A DNA stretch of 64,000 nt from Dichotomocladium elegans (Eukaryota; Mucoromycota; Mucoromycetes; Mucorales; Lichtheimiaceae): positions 744,001 through 808,000 of the forward strand of contig JAIXMN010000019.1 of the NCBI GenBank assembly GCA_025716815.1, given 5' to 3'. Shown piece after piece: positions 23,191 through 35,880 of the stretch (position 1 is the first letter of the stretch; each line of letters opens with the position of its first letter). The notes beneath the pieces were generated by a model. The model saw only the letters and a list, made by a program, of their open reading frames with translations. It searched no databases and was not told where the DNA came from. Both the position numbers and the translations under genes were made by a program.

Positions 23191-26100
23191 ATGAGTGCCA
23201 AAGAGACAGGCTCCCTGTCTTCCAAATCCGTCCATACCTATGGACACACTGCCCTCATCTATAAAAATGGCGGAACGTAAGGACGAACACACATATGCAA
23301 CGTTCTTTTCTTTCTCTTTCTCTCTCGGTCTCTCGCTTGCGGGTTCAAAACTGACTATCCCCCCTTTTTTTTATTTTGCATGGCCGGGTGAATAGCGAGA
23401 TCGTAACGGGCGGTAACGATTCGCTCGTCGTTGTCCATAAAAGCGCGGACATCGCAGAGACTGTCTCGACCTTGACGCAACATGGAGAAGCGATCCTGAC
23501 GCTAGCGTGCCATGTAAGCAAATAAAAAAACGAAATTACCTCGTACCTTTTTCTCTTGTGCTTTGTTAATGGATTGCAATAAGCGTGATGGGTTTGCGTC
23601 AGCAGGCGAAGATGGTGCAGTGGTTGTCTATCGCAACAACGCTTTTGAAAAGTACCTTGTGAGAAGCACGGTTCCCGTTCGATGCCTGTCGTATAGTGCC
23701 AGCGGAAAGAAGGTCGCTGTGGCCGGAGAGTGAGTATTGGGTGAAGAAAAAAAAGTAGAGAGAGATTGAAGACTCAATTTTTATGTGTGTTGGGTGTGCG
23801 TGTGTGTGTGTGTGGATGGGCGTGAAAAGTGAGGATATCATCCGTTTGATCCTTGTCCAAGATATTTCCAAAGTGGTCAGATTGGAAGGCCATTCAAAGA
23901 CAGTCAAATCGGTGGCCTACTCGCCTTCTGACAGTTATCTTGTAAGTCTATGCTGTAACCTGTTTTTTAGACAGGGAAGTGTACTGATTGCTGTTGGGTG
24001 CATATATCCAGGTGTCAACGGATTGCGATGGTGATGTTCTGATCTGGGACCTCGAGCATGAGAGCGGCGCTCCCAAATGCATAAAAACACTCAAAGGAGC
24101 AATGGGCAAGTCTCAACCAGACTCATCCATTTTGGGAACCATCGCATGGAAACCGGATAGCACACAATTCGCATTTGCTGGACGGCTGTTTGGTAATTTT
24201 TTTTTTTAAAAAAAAGGTCTTTTTAACTCGCTAAACATAAAACACACGTAGGCGCATCTATTTATTCGGTTGACGGTTGGATTCAAACAGTATCTCTGGA
24301 CGATGGCCATTACGATGTAAGGTCAGGAAGGGTGAAAAAAATTCCTCAGCAATTGACGAGAAACGGGCCACGTAAAATAAAATATAGGATATCACGACGC
24401 TTGCATGGTCTCCGAACGGCACGTACCTGTGCACGGCAGGTGCCGACAACCAGATTCTTGTGTGGGATGTTGAAAAAAAGGAGATCGTGGCTAAACGGGA
24501 CAGCAGCGGTATTGTATCTGGGCTTGCATGGCATCCTTCCGCAAATCAACTGGCATTTGTAAGTGCAGCATGACGATGAGAGAGAACGAGAGCTGGCGTT
24601 CGACGCTTACGATGGTTTGATATAGACAGATCGACAGGGCCACCTGACTGTATGGAATGAACCTGTTCCGGTGACTCTTGTTCATCCGGCGAGGTCTCAA
24701 AAGAACCACTCTGTGCTGGATAGCCTCATTGAAGACGAGGTGACACAGACAAGCGTGGCCAAGCCGCACTCATTGATCCGGGACGAAGCAGACGAAGAGG
24801 TCGAGGAAGAGGTCGACAATGATGTGGAGATGATGTCAGACATGGATGATTTCGTGATCGATGACGACGGCGCAGGATACGCCGAGGGTGCGGTGGAACA
24901 TCCTGCGAAGCAACAACATTCGCTTGCGCGAGGTAAAGGAAATAAAGAGGGACGCGCACACGTCTTTGATCCGGTCATTTTATTAATCAGTCCTGATTCT
25001 TTAGGGCCCATCCATCGTCCTACCCATCAGCCACGATTTCAACCCGGAGCGACAGAATTCCGAAGCGTCGACACAACCAATGCCGTGCCTCGCGAAGGCG
25101 ATCGCAGATACATGGCATTCAACATGTTTGGCGTGATCTACACCATTTACCAAGGAGCCTATTCGGTTATCAATGTCGAATTTCACGATCAATCATCCCA
25201 CCGAAACTTTCACTTTAAAGACTACACAAACTATACCATCGCTGCGATCGGAAATGAGGGTCTCGTGTTGGGTGTGGCGGGCGGCGATGCGCGCTCGATG
25301 AACGACGATGAAGGCGACGACGAGAACACCGAGAAACCGTCCTTGATCCACTATCGTCCATTGAGCAACTGGGCAAATAATGCCGAATGGACGGTCTATC
25401 TCCCAAAGGGCGAAGATGTCTTATGTAAGGACAAGCCATCGGACGGGACGGGGAGATATATATCGAGAGGAATACAGAAAGGACTGATATGGAGGCGCGA
25501 GAATAGGTCTTGCTATTAACGACGAGTCAGTGATCGCATCAACCTCTGCGGGTTACGTTCGTGTATATACCATCTCCGGGGTACAGGTACATTTATTCCG
25601 ACTCGAAAACGTCATTACAATGGTGGGACAAGGATCATTAGCCATGCTGGTGTACGAGGTTGGCTCGAACCTGAATGGTAAGTTGAGTTCTACTCGACGG
25701 AATAGACCGTGATTGATAAGACTGTTTGTTGTCGTTGGTACGGGATATAGGCGCCCAGAATCTCGAATTCATGCTGATGGATACATTTTCGCAAGAGGTG
25801 ATCCAAAAAGACAAATTGCCGTTGCAGAAAAACACACAGTTGACATGGATTGGCTTCTCGGAGGGTTTGGTAATGTCTATATACACACACAGAGCTAGAG
25901 AGAGAGGAAACCGTCCGCCTTTTTTTTTCATCTACTTATCGGGGTGGTTGTTTGTCTAGCAAGCGGTGATGGCGGATTCACGGGGTATTGTCAGTGTTTT
26001 GCACAAACAGCGCCAGTTCGGAAAGTCCGTTTGGGTGCCTATTTTTGACGGTGAGCAGGTGGCCAAGGCCCTGCAACGTGCGGAATGGTACTGGCCCGTG

Positions 26101-26755
26101 GGCCTGCTGCGCGAGCAGCTCATGTGTGTGGCGCTCAAGGGCAGCCATCATCGTGCGCCGTACTTTCCTCGTCCTCCTGTGACGGACATGGGCCTACGGA
26201 TGCCCACGGTGCACATGGATACCGAGATTGGCAAGCTGGAAGAGAAGCATCTGCGCATTCACTACATGACACAGCACGAGAAGGACGAGCTTGCCGCTGC
26301 TGCGGCGGGCTACGACGATGACGAAGACGGACAGTTTATTCAAACGGACCTTGAGATGGACAAGACGCTCTTGCAGTTGATTCAGGTATTGTATATATAT
26401 ACGCCAACGCACTTGGGACTGACCTCGCCCCCCTCTTTGCATAGATGGCTTGCAAAGATGACAAACAACAGCGTGTTCTCGACTTAACCTATGCCCTGCA
26501 CATGTCAAGATCAATCGATGCAGCTATCAAGATCGCAACCCATCATAAGCTTTCACTGCTCGCAGAAAAAATAACGCAGATCAAAGAGGTAAACTTTGGA
26601 ATGTTTGTCTATCACTCGTTTGTATAAGACTCAAAGCATGATGGTAGCGCAAATTCATGGGCACTGCAGGCCCCAAGCGACGTATCTACTCACAATTCAC
26701 CGATCAAATGGAAGAGGATGACGATTTCTCCTCTAGCAAACGGATGCGGGTGTAG
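23191..26755 (+). CDS. CTF4: CTF4/WDHD1/AND-1 replisome adaptor
   Basis: Replisome hub that links the CMG helicase to polymerase alpha and cohesion factors. Fourteen exons: 23191-23276, 23396-23513, 23584-23729, 23830-23941, 24012-24192, 24252-24316, 24388-24558, 24626-24932, 25005-25424, 25507-25677, 25751-25869, 25960-26385, 26445-26588, 26648-26755, about 857 aa. WD40 repeats fill residues 1-310 (DDGHYDDITTLAWSPNGTYL, ILVWDVEKKEIVAKR). An acidic linker follows (EADEEVEEEVDNDVEMM). The SepB/Ctf4 trimerisation domain lies around 400-730, with RYMAFNMFGVIYTI and LLREQLMCVALKG. The helical C-terminus has ALHMSRSIDAAIKIATHHKL. No HMG box, as in other fungal members. Confidence 0.93.
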
Positions 26756-26888
26756 CTGTAGTAAAATATATGATACACAATTTATTTTTCTCTCCATGTA
26801 CATAGTATATAGTTCTCTTTTTTTTTTAAGAAAAAAAAAAGGTATAAAAACAGGCTCTTTTCCTTCCCCACCTGTATATCTGGGTAGG

Positions 26889-28753
26889 TTACATCATCAA
26901 TTTTTCTTCCACGGTGAGCGCTGTCCTGCAGGTCTCGGAGGCGGATGATTGTTTCCTTGCATGTTCTGGTTTTGGTGATGAGGGATGTTCGGCTATGTAG
27001 TACGAGTTCAAATGGTGAGTGTGTATAAAATTCATCCTCTCGCGATGCGCATCTGTTTATAGATATATATATACCTTCCGGGTTAACGAGGTAAATGGCA
27101 CGCTGGAGCCACTGAATCCAGTCCTGTGGATTGGTGGTGCGCATGACGTGTATGGTCGGTGCAATATCCCTGTCGTGGTTAAACGCTGTGATCTGGATGG
27201 CATTATTTTCGTCGGGCAGCAAGGCGACCCGCGCCATATGGACCATTTCAATATGGTTCTTGTATTGCAGCTGGTGGGGCGACTTTTTTGATTGGCGGCA
27301 GAAGACGATCATGTCGCTGAACAAGATGATAGTCCGTGGTTCTCCTGGAATCGGCTGCTGGCAATGGATCAACTGGCGATGAAGTTTAATGTTGAAAGGC
27401 GCACCGACAATCGCGTGGTGCGCAAGAACGACCTGGTCCATATTGTCCATGGCCTGCAACCTATTTTGGGATGCAAGAAAAAAGAATGTGTTACACGCAT
27501 GTAAGTGAATCGGGAGGACATCACGTGACGTAGAATCAATGGTATATGTCCTTACATGTGTTTAACGCGGTCGAGAATTAGGAGCATGTCTTGTCGACAT
27601 TGGGTCAGATGCGCATAGTCAGGATGTAATGGCGAGGTATGTTCGACAAGTTTGCTTATCAGCTGGGCGTATCGGCTTGGACAGCTAGCAGGGAGTTGGA
27701 GAAGCGAAGGCAAAGTGGCCCCTTCAAGAGATGGGTCAAGATGAACAGTCTAACAAACAAGAGAGGTGTTTGCATCGTTTTACTCGATGGGATGATGTAA
27801 AATACAAACGTACATCCATGAACTTCCTGAAAGCTGGAAATTGGCGCAGTTGCTCATAGGTGGTGATGGCGAGTCGATAGTTTTCAAAATATGCTTCGTA
27901 GAGGTGGATGGATTGTATCTTTTTTTTAAAAAAAAGAACAGAAAATGCGAGTGAGTCTCTTGCATGCAACGGATACGAAATGGATTTTTACCCATGACTG
28001 GAAAATGTCAGACAGGATTTGCGTTGGACCCCATATACGTAAACTGCGAGGGCGGACGAGTTATAATTTAAGCTTTCTTTTCCGTAGCCGATCCTCTTTC
28101 TTTTTACCGTTCTTCCAGGTGCCGCAGTGTCCTTCTTTGGAGAGACAGAATATCAAGCATGTTACCAAAGAGGCAACCAATTTCACGCTCAGTGCAAATC
28201 ATTCTGTTTCTCGTGGTCGTTAGATCGGCCTGGCCTTTATTGTCGACAAGAGGTTTCATGAACTTGGTGAGAATCAGCTTGAGATGAGCATTGTACTGAC
28301 GTTCGGATTGATGGATTTGCTTGACAAGCTGTTCTCGCCTTCGAAAGTTGATCTCATTCGCTAAACATGGCGTTGGGGGCTAGTGAGAACATGAAACAAG
28401 GCGCTTCGGCGCTGGATGACAAGAAGGGGGGGAGGGCGGAGATTCTCACCGATTAATCCTTTGTCGTCCTCGTCGTCATAGCCGAGATGGTCGATCATCT
28501 CAAGTGCTTCGATTGAAAAATCATGCGGAAGCATGAGACTCATATGAGGATGGGGCCGGCGTGCAAGAGGATGATTATACACTGTTGAGCCGGTGCTGGT
28601 GCTGCTGATAGGAGACACTGGGCTGAGTGGTTCTGCTGGATCATTTTTGCTTGATAGGCTACTGCCGATGCTCAACGCATATGCAGAATTTTGACTCGTG
28701 GTACTGGAAGCCCTTTGGATAGAGAAGTCGTCTGCCGCGCTATGACTGTACAT
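26889..28753 (-). CDS. Rho guanine nucleotide exchange factor (DH-PH)
   Basis: Activates Rho-family GTPases, probably for polarity or wall growth. Minus-strand exons: 28753-28450, 28360-28108, 28043-27992, 27918-27814, 27749-27556, 27460-27075, 26992-26889, about 465 aa. The N-terminal 100 residues are Ser-rich and disordered. The DH domain (about 102-310) shows NEINFRRREQLVKQIHQSER, MKPLVDNKG, IGCLFGNMLDILSLQ and the late helix LPASCPSRYAQLISKLVEHT, with HPDYAHLTQC following. The PH domain (about 325-440) has RTIILFSDMIVFCRQ and MRTTNPQDWIQWLQRAI. I place the last exon after acceptor TACATAG at 26993. An alternative frame read through poly-T was rejected. A longer N-terminus is possible. It is convergent with CTF4, 133 bp between stops. 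Confidence 0.83.
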
Positions 28754-30012
28754 GAGTGAGGAAGTGGATGGTAGTAAGAAGAAGGAGAACAAGCAGTGAG
28801 AAACAGTCAGAAGATGTATTAAAAGCTATTCAACCTCAGATGACCACAAATCCAAATATGAGATGCCCTTCCCATCTTCTGAGAAAACTGGCCTAAGAAT
28901 CCCATATGATAGTCCGGGGTAAATTCACACACACACATATAAACACATAAACAAACAATTACTTTCGCACCCTCGTCTAGCTCAACGTGCTAAGAGCAGC
29001 ATACGGATAGGAAACAGGGTAGAAGTCGCAGAGGTAACCTTTACTCTTTTTCTTTTTCCAGAAAATCATTGATTTTTGGTGACGGGAACTGTGGGGAAAT
29101 GCATGATTCTTTTGTCACCCCCGGGTCATTATTTCCTTTTCTAGCCCCACAAAGTTCCGCAGAGAGATGACACGCTCGTTTCCCAATCTACCTGTCACCT
29201 CTCGCATTTTCCCTCTAAGCACAATGATCTACAATGGGTATAGCTTTTTATAGGAATTCGCCAAATGCTCGAATCAGCCTCGACCAAAAAAAAAAAAAAA
29301 ACTCGCGCGGGAAGGAACAATCATCCGTTCCGATGGGTTCGTCTACAGTATTGTCCCTGCGCAATTTCCACGTGACTTGCACAAGCATCTGCCTCCACCC
29401 ATTCTCGCGATCTGTGCGGTTCGATGGCTTTTGCCTTTTTTTAAACAATATCAGCAATGATAATAATATAGCGAAACGGTGGATATCGGTTGTTGAAAAG
29501 CAGCTACATCACTTTGAAGAATAGTCTTCTGCAAGGAAGGATCAGCATGCGGGTAAATCTAATAACGCTGTCCCACTATGGATTGCTATCCTACCTTAAG
29601 CACACCAGGTATGGGCCTTGATTTTTTTGAATAGGTTGCACTCGCTTATCCCATCCATTTCCTACAATGAGCAGATATTCCCCATTCCAAAATCGAACTA
29701 AATCAGAATATGTAGGTTTGTGCTACGATCCACTTAGTTAGGCACCAGCATAAACATAAAACCGCGAGCTGTTAACCCCAAGACAAAAACAGGGCGTACG
29801 GAATATATAAAAAAAGGAAGAGCTAGGCATTGTTCTCTTATTAGTGGATTAAGCATCGTGCTTCTTCAACTATTGCCCGAGCAACACCTGGATGCGTACC
29901 CGCAGATTATTGGGGTGAGATGGCGGGAACGGGCCAAGAAGGCGGAGGTTCAATATTCCCAACAAACGAAAATGGGAGATTTTTACGTCCTACCCTTTTC
30001 TGTGACAACACA
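28754..30012. other. Divergent intergenic region, RhoGEF and DBR1
   Basis: About 1.26 kb between divergent starts, so it should hold both promoters. It includes CA-repeat sequence at about 28927-28945. A D-arm-like inverted pair occurs at about 28977-28999 but no complete tRNA fold. The ORF at 29234-29524 runs through poly-A and is not supported. Confidence 0.4.
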
Positions 30013-31855
30013 ATGAAGGCAAGCCGACAGACGAATCTGCGTTCATCACTATTGAATTTTAACCTAGTAGCCATAAGATTGCTATAGAAGGCTGCTGTCA
30101 TGGAGAACTGACCAAGATCTATAAAGCGCTCCAAGAGCGGGAGAATCAGACGAATGAGAAGATCGATCTTCTGCTGATTTGCGGTGATTTCCAGGCAGGT
30201 ATCTGTAGTTGTTGCTCCTCTCTCTCCATATAGAACAATATGTACATTGGTTCGGAGGATGTATGTTAACATGAGAGATATATATGTATAATATCTATAT
30301 ATTATATCACCATTTAGGCGATTCGCAACCCAGCCGATCTTATGACTATGTCTGTACCTGAAAAATATCGCAGACTGGGTGACTTTCCGCAATATTATTC
30401 GGGTGAGAAAAAAGCGCCCTATTTAACAATTTTCGTCGGCGGCAATCATGAAGCGAGTGGTTACATGTGGGAGCTGTAAGTTTAATTGCAATTTGTGAGA
30501 GAGCGGGAGCGAGAGATGGCCGTGAACTGAAACGGATCGATGGATTAAGATACTATGGCGGCTGGGTATGCGAGAACATCTACTATCTCGGTGCGGCTGG
30601 TGTGGTGAATTATAAGGGTCTCCGAATCGGGGGTATTTCAGGCATCTACAATCCACGAGAATATTTCAAAGGTATCGGGGCTGGGAGGGAAGCACAACAT
30701 GAAGGACCAAAGATCGCGCCGTCTTTACATGAAATGTCTTAGGTCACTACGAGCGGTTTCCTTACAAATATGCCGACTTGAAGACCATTTACCACATACG
30801 CGACTACGAGGTGACCAAGCTTATGCAGGTGCGTGCCTGGTATTGTTGTTCGCTAAGCGCGAGGCTTATTGAATTTATCCTGCTTTTGATGGATAGATAA
30901 AGCAACCCATGGATATCTTTTTATCCCACGACTGGCCAAATGGAATCGAACAATGCGGCGATCTCATGACGCTGCTCCGAATTAAGCCCTATTTTAGACA
31001 AGAGGTAATCCAACAGACAAAAGCAAGGACATGTCTCTGCCGCCAGGAAGGAGGCTTAAAATCATGGCCCATAGGTTCAACAAGGCCGGTTAGGAAACCC
31101 TTATAATACAGAATTGCTGAAGAAGATCAAGCCCCAATGGTGGTTTGCAGCTCATCTGCATATTGGCTATCCGGCCATTGTCGACCACGCCAAGGAAGCA
31201 GATAGCCAGAAGACGCTTGTTAAGGCGAGTCCGGATCAGACGGAGAATATAACACGGTTTTTGGCGCTCGACAAATGTTTACCGCGCCGCCATTATCTTG
31301 AAGTGATCGATATCCCTGATCCTGTCAGCACAAGTAACGATTTGTCTTACGACCTTGAATGGTTGGCCATCACTCGAGCATTGCAACCATACATGTCGCT
31401 CGAATACAAAGCCATCCAAATGCCGAGCAAGGATGAATTGGAAAGGTAAAAGAGGGAGGGAAGGTTCAAAAGGCAGAGAGTGCTCAAAATCACAATAGTG
31501 CAATTGATCAAGAACGTATGTTCCTGGACATGCTGGTTGAATCCAAAGAGCTGGATTTGCGTATTCCCAGGAACTTCGAGCCTTTGCGCGATACAAAAGC
31601 TACGCAATGTACGTGTGGAAAGCCGAAAAAAGTGATAGTGCACTCATCCGTCGGGCTATAGACTCTCTGGCTCAAAACCCACAGACAATTGCATTCTGTG
31701 AGCTTCTTGGCATTGATAACGACATCAATCCCGACGCGCCCGTACTGCATGAGGAGCAATCCGGTGTAGCAGAAAAGACACGGCCGATAGACTCTGGCGA
31801 AGAAACCGGCGGCTCGCATAAACGACAAAAGACAGATGACGAAAATAAGGAATAA
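30013..31855 (+). CDS. DBR1: RNA lariat debranching enzyme
   Basis: Metallophosphoesterase that cleaves the 2'-5' bond of intron lariats. Nine exons: 30013-30018, 30078-30194, 30318-30475, 30550-30671, 30743-30828, 30897-31004, 31075-31445, 31499-31608, 31662-31855, about 423 aa. Catalytic motifs in order: [32 protein letters not shown] and the AHLH motif in [10 protein letters not shown]. The DBR1 C-terminal domain shows [10 protein letters not shown] and [12 protein letters not shown], then an acidic/basic tail with a [10 protein letters not shown] end. Introns 1 and 2 have GC donors (AAG|GCAAGC and CAG|GCAGGT). With GT sites the conserved [13 protein letters not shown] and [11 protein letters not shown] junctions cannot be made. 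The gene is convergent with the ChAPs gene. Confidence 0.93.
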
Positions 31856-32015
31856 GCAATGCATGGTTTCGTTTGTGTGCCTATGAAACGGAGACACTAC
31901 TTTATGATGTGCGTGTGTGTGCTCATTAATTTATCGGAAGGAACAAAAATGATGCATCATTAGTATATAGGTGGAGAGTGAGCACGTGTGTGTTGGTGTA
32001 AATAGAGTTATAATC

Positions 32016-34443
32016 TTAGAATTCATAGCCTTCGACCTTAAAGAGCTCTCCATAATCAAAGTAACGTGTGATCAATGACTGCACTGAACGAGGAAGATTC
32101 ATCGAAGTCAGAATATTCTGCATTTTGGAGAGACCCTCTTTGCGAATCAACTTGTTGAGGTTGCAAGCAATCTCAGTGGGATACTAGATGTATCTCAAGT
32201 TAGTATACATCATCGCCTGTCTCTCTCTCTCTTCCCCCCGCTTTTGCCCAGCGCCCACTTACCACAATCTCGTGGTACCAGCGTTGATGATAGACGGTCA
32301 GCTTGACTGCAGCCAAAAGCGCTTTCTGTACATTGCCCTCCTTGGCATAGATCTCCAGCAATTTCATCCATGCTTTAGCCGAGAACTTCTGGTCTAGACA
32401 CAACTCATACGACTCTTTGGCTTCATTCTACATATCCAGTCATTAGCATTCTCAGTTCCTTGCCTAAAGGCAGCAGCTTCATTTCTTTTTACCTCATGCC
32501 AGAGTCGCAAGGCCAAGTCACCCAGCAGTTCCCACTCAGTACCAGTCTTGCGATAAGGCATCTGCTGAGATCGATAGTGGGCCGCCTCTGTTCTCCAGAA
32601 CGTATAGACGCGGAGATCTTCGTAAAGGACCATGAACAAATTGTCCAGCCAGCGCTCGCAGAGTCGTTTGTCTCCAAAAGAGAAGCTGCTGTCTGCGGAT
32701 GTCGCAGGAGTTTCGGCAGCGTCCTTGGACTCCTCTGCAGCTTGCTTGGGCCGTTCGAGGGATGTCGTCTCAATTTTAGGCTCGCTTACGGGATCGTCAT
32801 TGAGGTCAATACTCTCCATATTCTCTGCAAGTGCGCTTTCGTCAGATTCCCCTGACTTCTGCTTCGTATCCTCGCCTTCCGTGTCCCCAGCCTTTGCAAT
32901 CCCCTCTCCGCTATTAGCCACTGCATCGGTTTTATCTTCTGCAGCAGCAGTAACCACAGGAGACTCGGTTCCGTTCTTTCCGCTGTAGGAGATGCTGGTC
33001 TTGCGCTCTTCTTCCTTTGCTTTCAGCTCACGGTACTCCTCCTCCATCACAAATACGCTAGAGCGACACTTCAACAAATCATCCCATCCAATCTTCGCCG
33101 CAAGCTTTGTTAGTAGAGAATAAGCCTTGGCAAAGGTACCGTGTAAAGCAGGCGCAGGGAGACGGACGAGGTTGGGGTCAGGCTGAAGGGAAGAGCGCAT
33201 TAAACGAGAAGCTCCTCGTCCGAAAAGCATACACATACTGACAAATAAACTTTACCTCGCCGTCTCTGCTGGGAGTGTCTTCTTCCATAATGCCCGACGT
33301 TGCAATATCTGGCTTGATCGGTAGATGTGTCTTCGTAGGCGCCGGCATGCGGTGCATGTCGCGCTCGCTGTAGGTGAACATAGGGCACGAATTCAAAGTC
33401 AATAAGGCCTATCAGATAAATTAGTTTACGTATAGCCATCGTTTCAAAGCTCCATTTACATTCTTGTAGTCGCCAATATCAATATAGACTGTGTTGATGT
33501 GTTTATGAGTTTTCTCGCATCTCAATTGGATCGTCTATCGGTACATACCATCGGTCAACTTTGCCCATGTGAGAAACTCGGAAGGTGTCGTATTGACAGC
33601 AAACTTTGCAAGTCGCAAAGCCATATCGTACTCGCCCTATCCCGATATGCTGAGTTATATGATAAAATTGCACGACTGTAGCGATCGAACCTTGTTCCTT
33701 AGGAAATCCACCTGGACATGGAGGAGCGGGTAGCTCATGGAAGAGAGCTTGAGGTCTTCATAGAGAGTCTTAACTGCCTTTGTCTCTTCGTTTGCGCCGA
33801 TGTAAGATTCAGCCAACAAGGCACCGATTTCGGGATCCTTTTTGTGAAGCTTCTCGAACAGCTCGATCGCAGGTCCGTATCGGAAGCTGTCGCCAAAGTA
33901 CTTCATCACACCCGCCGTGAGGTGATTATGAACTGAGGTCGCTACCTGGATTTCAGGTCTGCTGCCAAGCTGCCAACCTGTAAATGTGCTGCATTTAATT
34001 TATGTACAAATATCAGCGCTTTCCCCCTCCCCTAGCCATCCCCCTCCCCATAATGGATGAACACGCACACACACGTACCTTTCCAGAATAGAGCTTCAAC
34101 CGCTTCTAAAAACTTTGCCTCTCCTTGCAAGCTGGTGATTGGATCAATCTTGCGGTAGCCGGCTAACCGGTAATAGCTGTCGTCAGAATAGAGGATGGCA
34201 CGCAGCACCGCAGACAAATACGTCTCTTGCCAGGTGGCAGAAGTAGCCTCGTGTCTGTTTGTCGCTTGCTGCTTAGTATAGCTTCTTTTCCATCGCACAA
34301 GGCTGATATCGTTCGTGTTACCTTTCCCCGCGTGCGTCGACAACATAGCTCTCAACACCACCTGGGATCTTAACCTCCACACGCACATCCACTCGGGAGA
34401 ACGCGTTGAAACAGCTACGACAAGTTAAAGGCCCTGATCGTTA

Positions 34444-34475
<32 letters not shown>

Positions 34476-35017
34476 AGATAATAGAACGATTTTACCCACC
34501 AGTAGATACCCGATCGAATCCGCCAAGCGTTCGACTTTGAGAACCACGACTGAGTGTCGCCCTAAAAACCACAACATCAGTCACCGTGAATTCGGTTAGG
34601 AAAGACCTCATGGCCATTACCATGGAATAAGTCAGTGAGTTAAGGTAAGCAGCTAGTGTTGCAGATGATGAGGCATCCACGCCAGAGACATAATGGTAGC
34701 TGCCGACCTGAATGTCGCGCATATTTCAGTAACGCAGCTTCTGGCAGACTCCTGTATTTATTACCTCGCGTACGCCGGGTTTAACATTAGTCTTTATAAT
34801 GTGGCACAGATCTGGAGGACCCAATTCGCGAAAGGTGCCTGAATTTAAGAATGGGAATGAGAAGAGGATGATACTATAAATATGTACGTATGTATATTTG
34901 TAGGTGACAATAAATGCCAATGGTCCGGATTTTACCTAGAGCCTCTGTTCTGGCACTGATACTCTCTCCGAGCTCTGACTCAAAGAACTCTGGAATGTCT
35001 TTAAGGTGCTCGCTCAT
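32016..35017 (-). CDS. ChAPs family exomer cargo adaptor (Bch1/Bud7/Chs6-like)
   Basis: Adaptor of the exomer coat that sorts cargo such as chitin synthase from the trans-Golgi to the surface. Thirteen exons on the minus strand: 35017-34936, 34838-34765, 34707-34621, 34561-34500, 34414-34322, 34254-34079, 33977-33691, 33636-33549, 33488-33460, 33408-33256, 33182-32493, 32427-32263, 32183-32016, about 717 aa. Hallmarks: RELGPPDLCH, GVDASSSATLAAYLNS, AFSRVDVRVEVKIPGGVESY, TPR-like ALLAESYIGANEETKAVK, LLTLNSCPMFTYSERDMHR, LHGTFAKAYSLLTK, LCERWLDNLFMVLYEDLRVY, SAKAWMKLLEIYAKEG and the C-terminal ITRYFDYGELFKVEGYEF. Length matches yeast relatives. One intron contains a (TA)n(TG)n tract. Confidence 0.92.
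34443..34476 (+). repeat. TA/TG microsatellite in a ChAPs intron
   Basis: About seven TA units followed by eight TG units inside the intron between 34500 and 34414. Likely length-polymorphic. Confidence 0.8.
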
Positions 35018-35172
35018 GGGTGAAGAAGAGAACGGGTACTTATTGCTTGAACCAGGTCCTCGCACGCGCTATTTTCCACTCATTGTCCGATCCAATCACC
35101 GCTTTCTGTGCAAGGTCGGACCAGCACCCATTGCTTTGCCTTTTCTCCAAAACCTTCCTCCCCCCACTTTTC

Positions 35173-35880
35173 TCACCCTCCCCCCAAAAGAATAGTCTTT
35201 AAGCAGAGCTCTACGCATTCAATCCCACACCCCTTGCCGGCTAAAGTATGCGTGTTGTAGCGTTTGCTTGTTTCCAGACCAGATTCACCGGTCGATAAAG
35301 TGGATACCTGGGAACCTGATCTAGAAATACTGTATTTGCCACAGAGGATTTCTGGACCGAGAATACCATCGCTATCTTTTTCCCTTCATTTGTCAAAAGC
35401 ATGCATTGTTTTCAATAGCGCTTACCACGTCTCTCTTCTATTAGCACGCGCCTGACAAATAGCGCAAAAATAGGCATGAGGGAAACGAATGATACTTCCG
35501 TCTCCGAAGTCGCGACCAGACTGATGCTCTTCCCAATATCCATGTATGAATTCGGGCAAGACAAGCATTACTGGAGTTCTGCTTCTGCATGCGTCAGGCG
35601 AGGGTAAGGTGATGTCCGGCAAAGAGTAGTAGCTTTGATGGTGGCTTTGCATCCATTTCGTGGCGTCCATTCTCCACTCTCTGAGTTTATTTCCCAAATA
35701 TGTTGGATGCCGCCATCCATCAAGTAAAGAACTGCTTCGTAAATTTGATGCATATACCCTAGACCTGGTGTCTGCACGATACACGCAGCAAGTACACAAC
35801 TTGCTTTGCAATCGATCGATCAAAAGATGAGCCGAGAGAGAATAATCGTGGGGTGGGGCTATCAGCGAGTGCTCTCCCAA
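35173..35880 (-). CDS. Unresolved gene, two 3' exons
   Basis: Not recognised. Two minus-strand exons fit together: one ending at 35426 with donor GTAAGC, the next 35371-35173 ending in TGA, joined in phase as ANRRET-C-DGILGPEILCGKYS. The first holds GYWEEHQSGRDFGDGSIIRF and a Cys pair in YFCAICQ. The second has more cysteines (GKGCGIECVELC), so a metal-binding module is possible. Upstream blocks that could belong to it lie at 36008-36193 and 36141-36398 (minus), but I could not place their splice sites or the start. It would sit 156 bp upstream of the ChAPs start on the same strand. Confidence 0.35.

Noticed and set aside
26782..27074. RhoGEF C-terminus reading through poly-T to 26782
   Set aside because: It needs a 36-nt intron and translation of homopolymers. 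An 82-nt intron with acceptor TACATAG gives a clean stop at 26889.
28974..29036. tRNA-like D arm (GCTC...GAGC) on the plus strand
   Set aside because: No matching anticodon stem, T-loop or acceptor stem could be formed around it.
31499..31855. Frameshift or 35-nt intron in the DBR1 C-terminus
   Set aside because: A 53-nt intron, 31609-31661 (GTACGT...TATAG), restores [12 protein letters not shown] without any disruption.
34561..34640. 23-nt intron in the ChAPs gene
   Set aside because: A normal intron (34620-34562, donor GTAATG, acceptor TTTTTAG) explains the same frame change.
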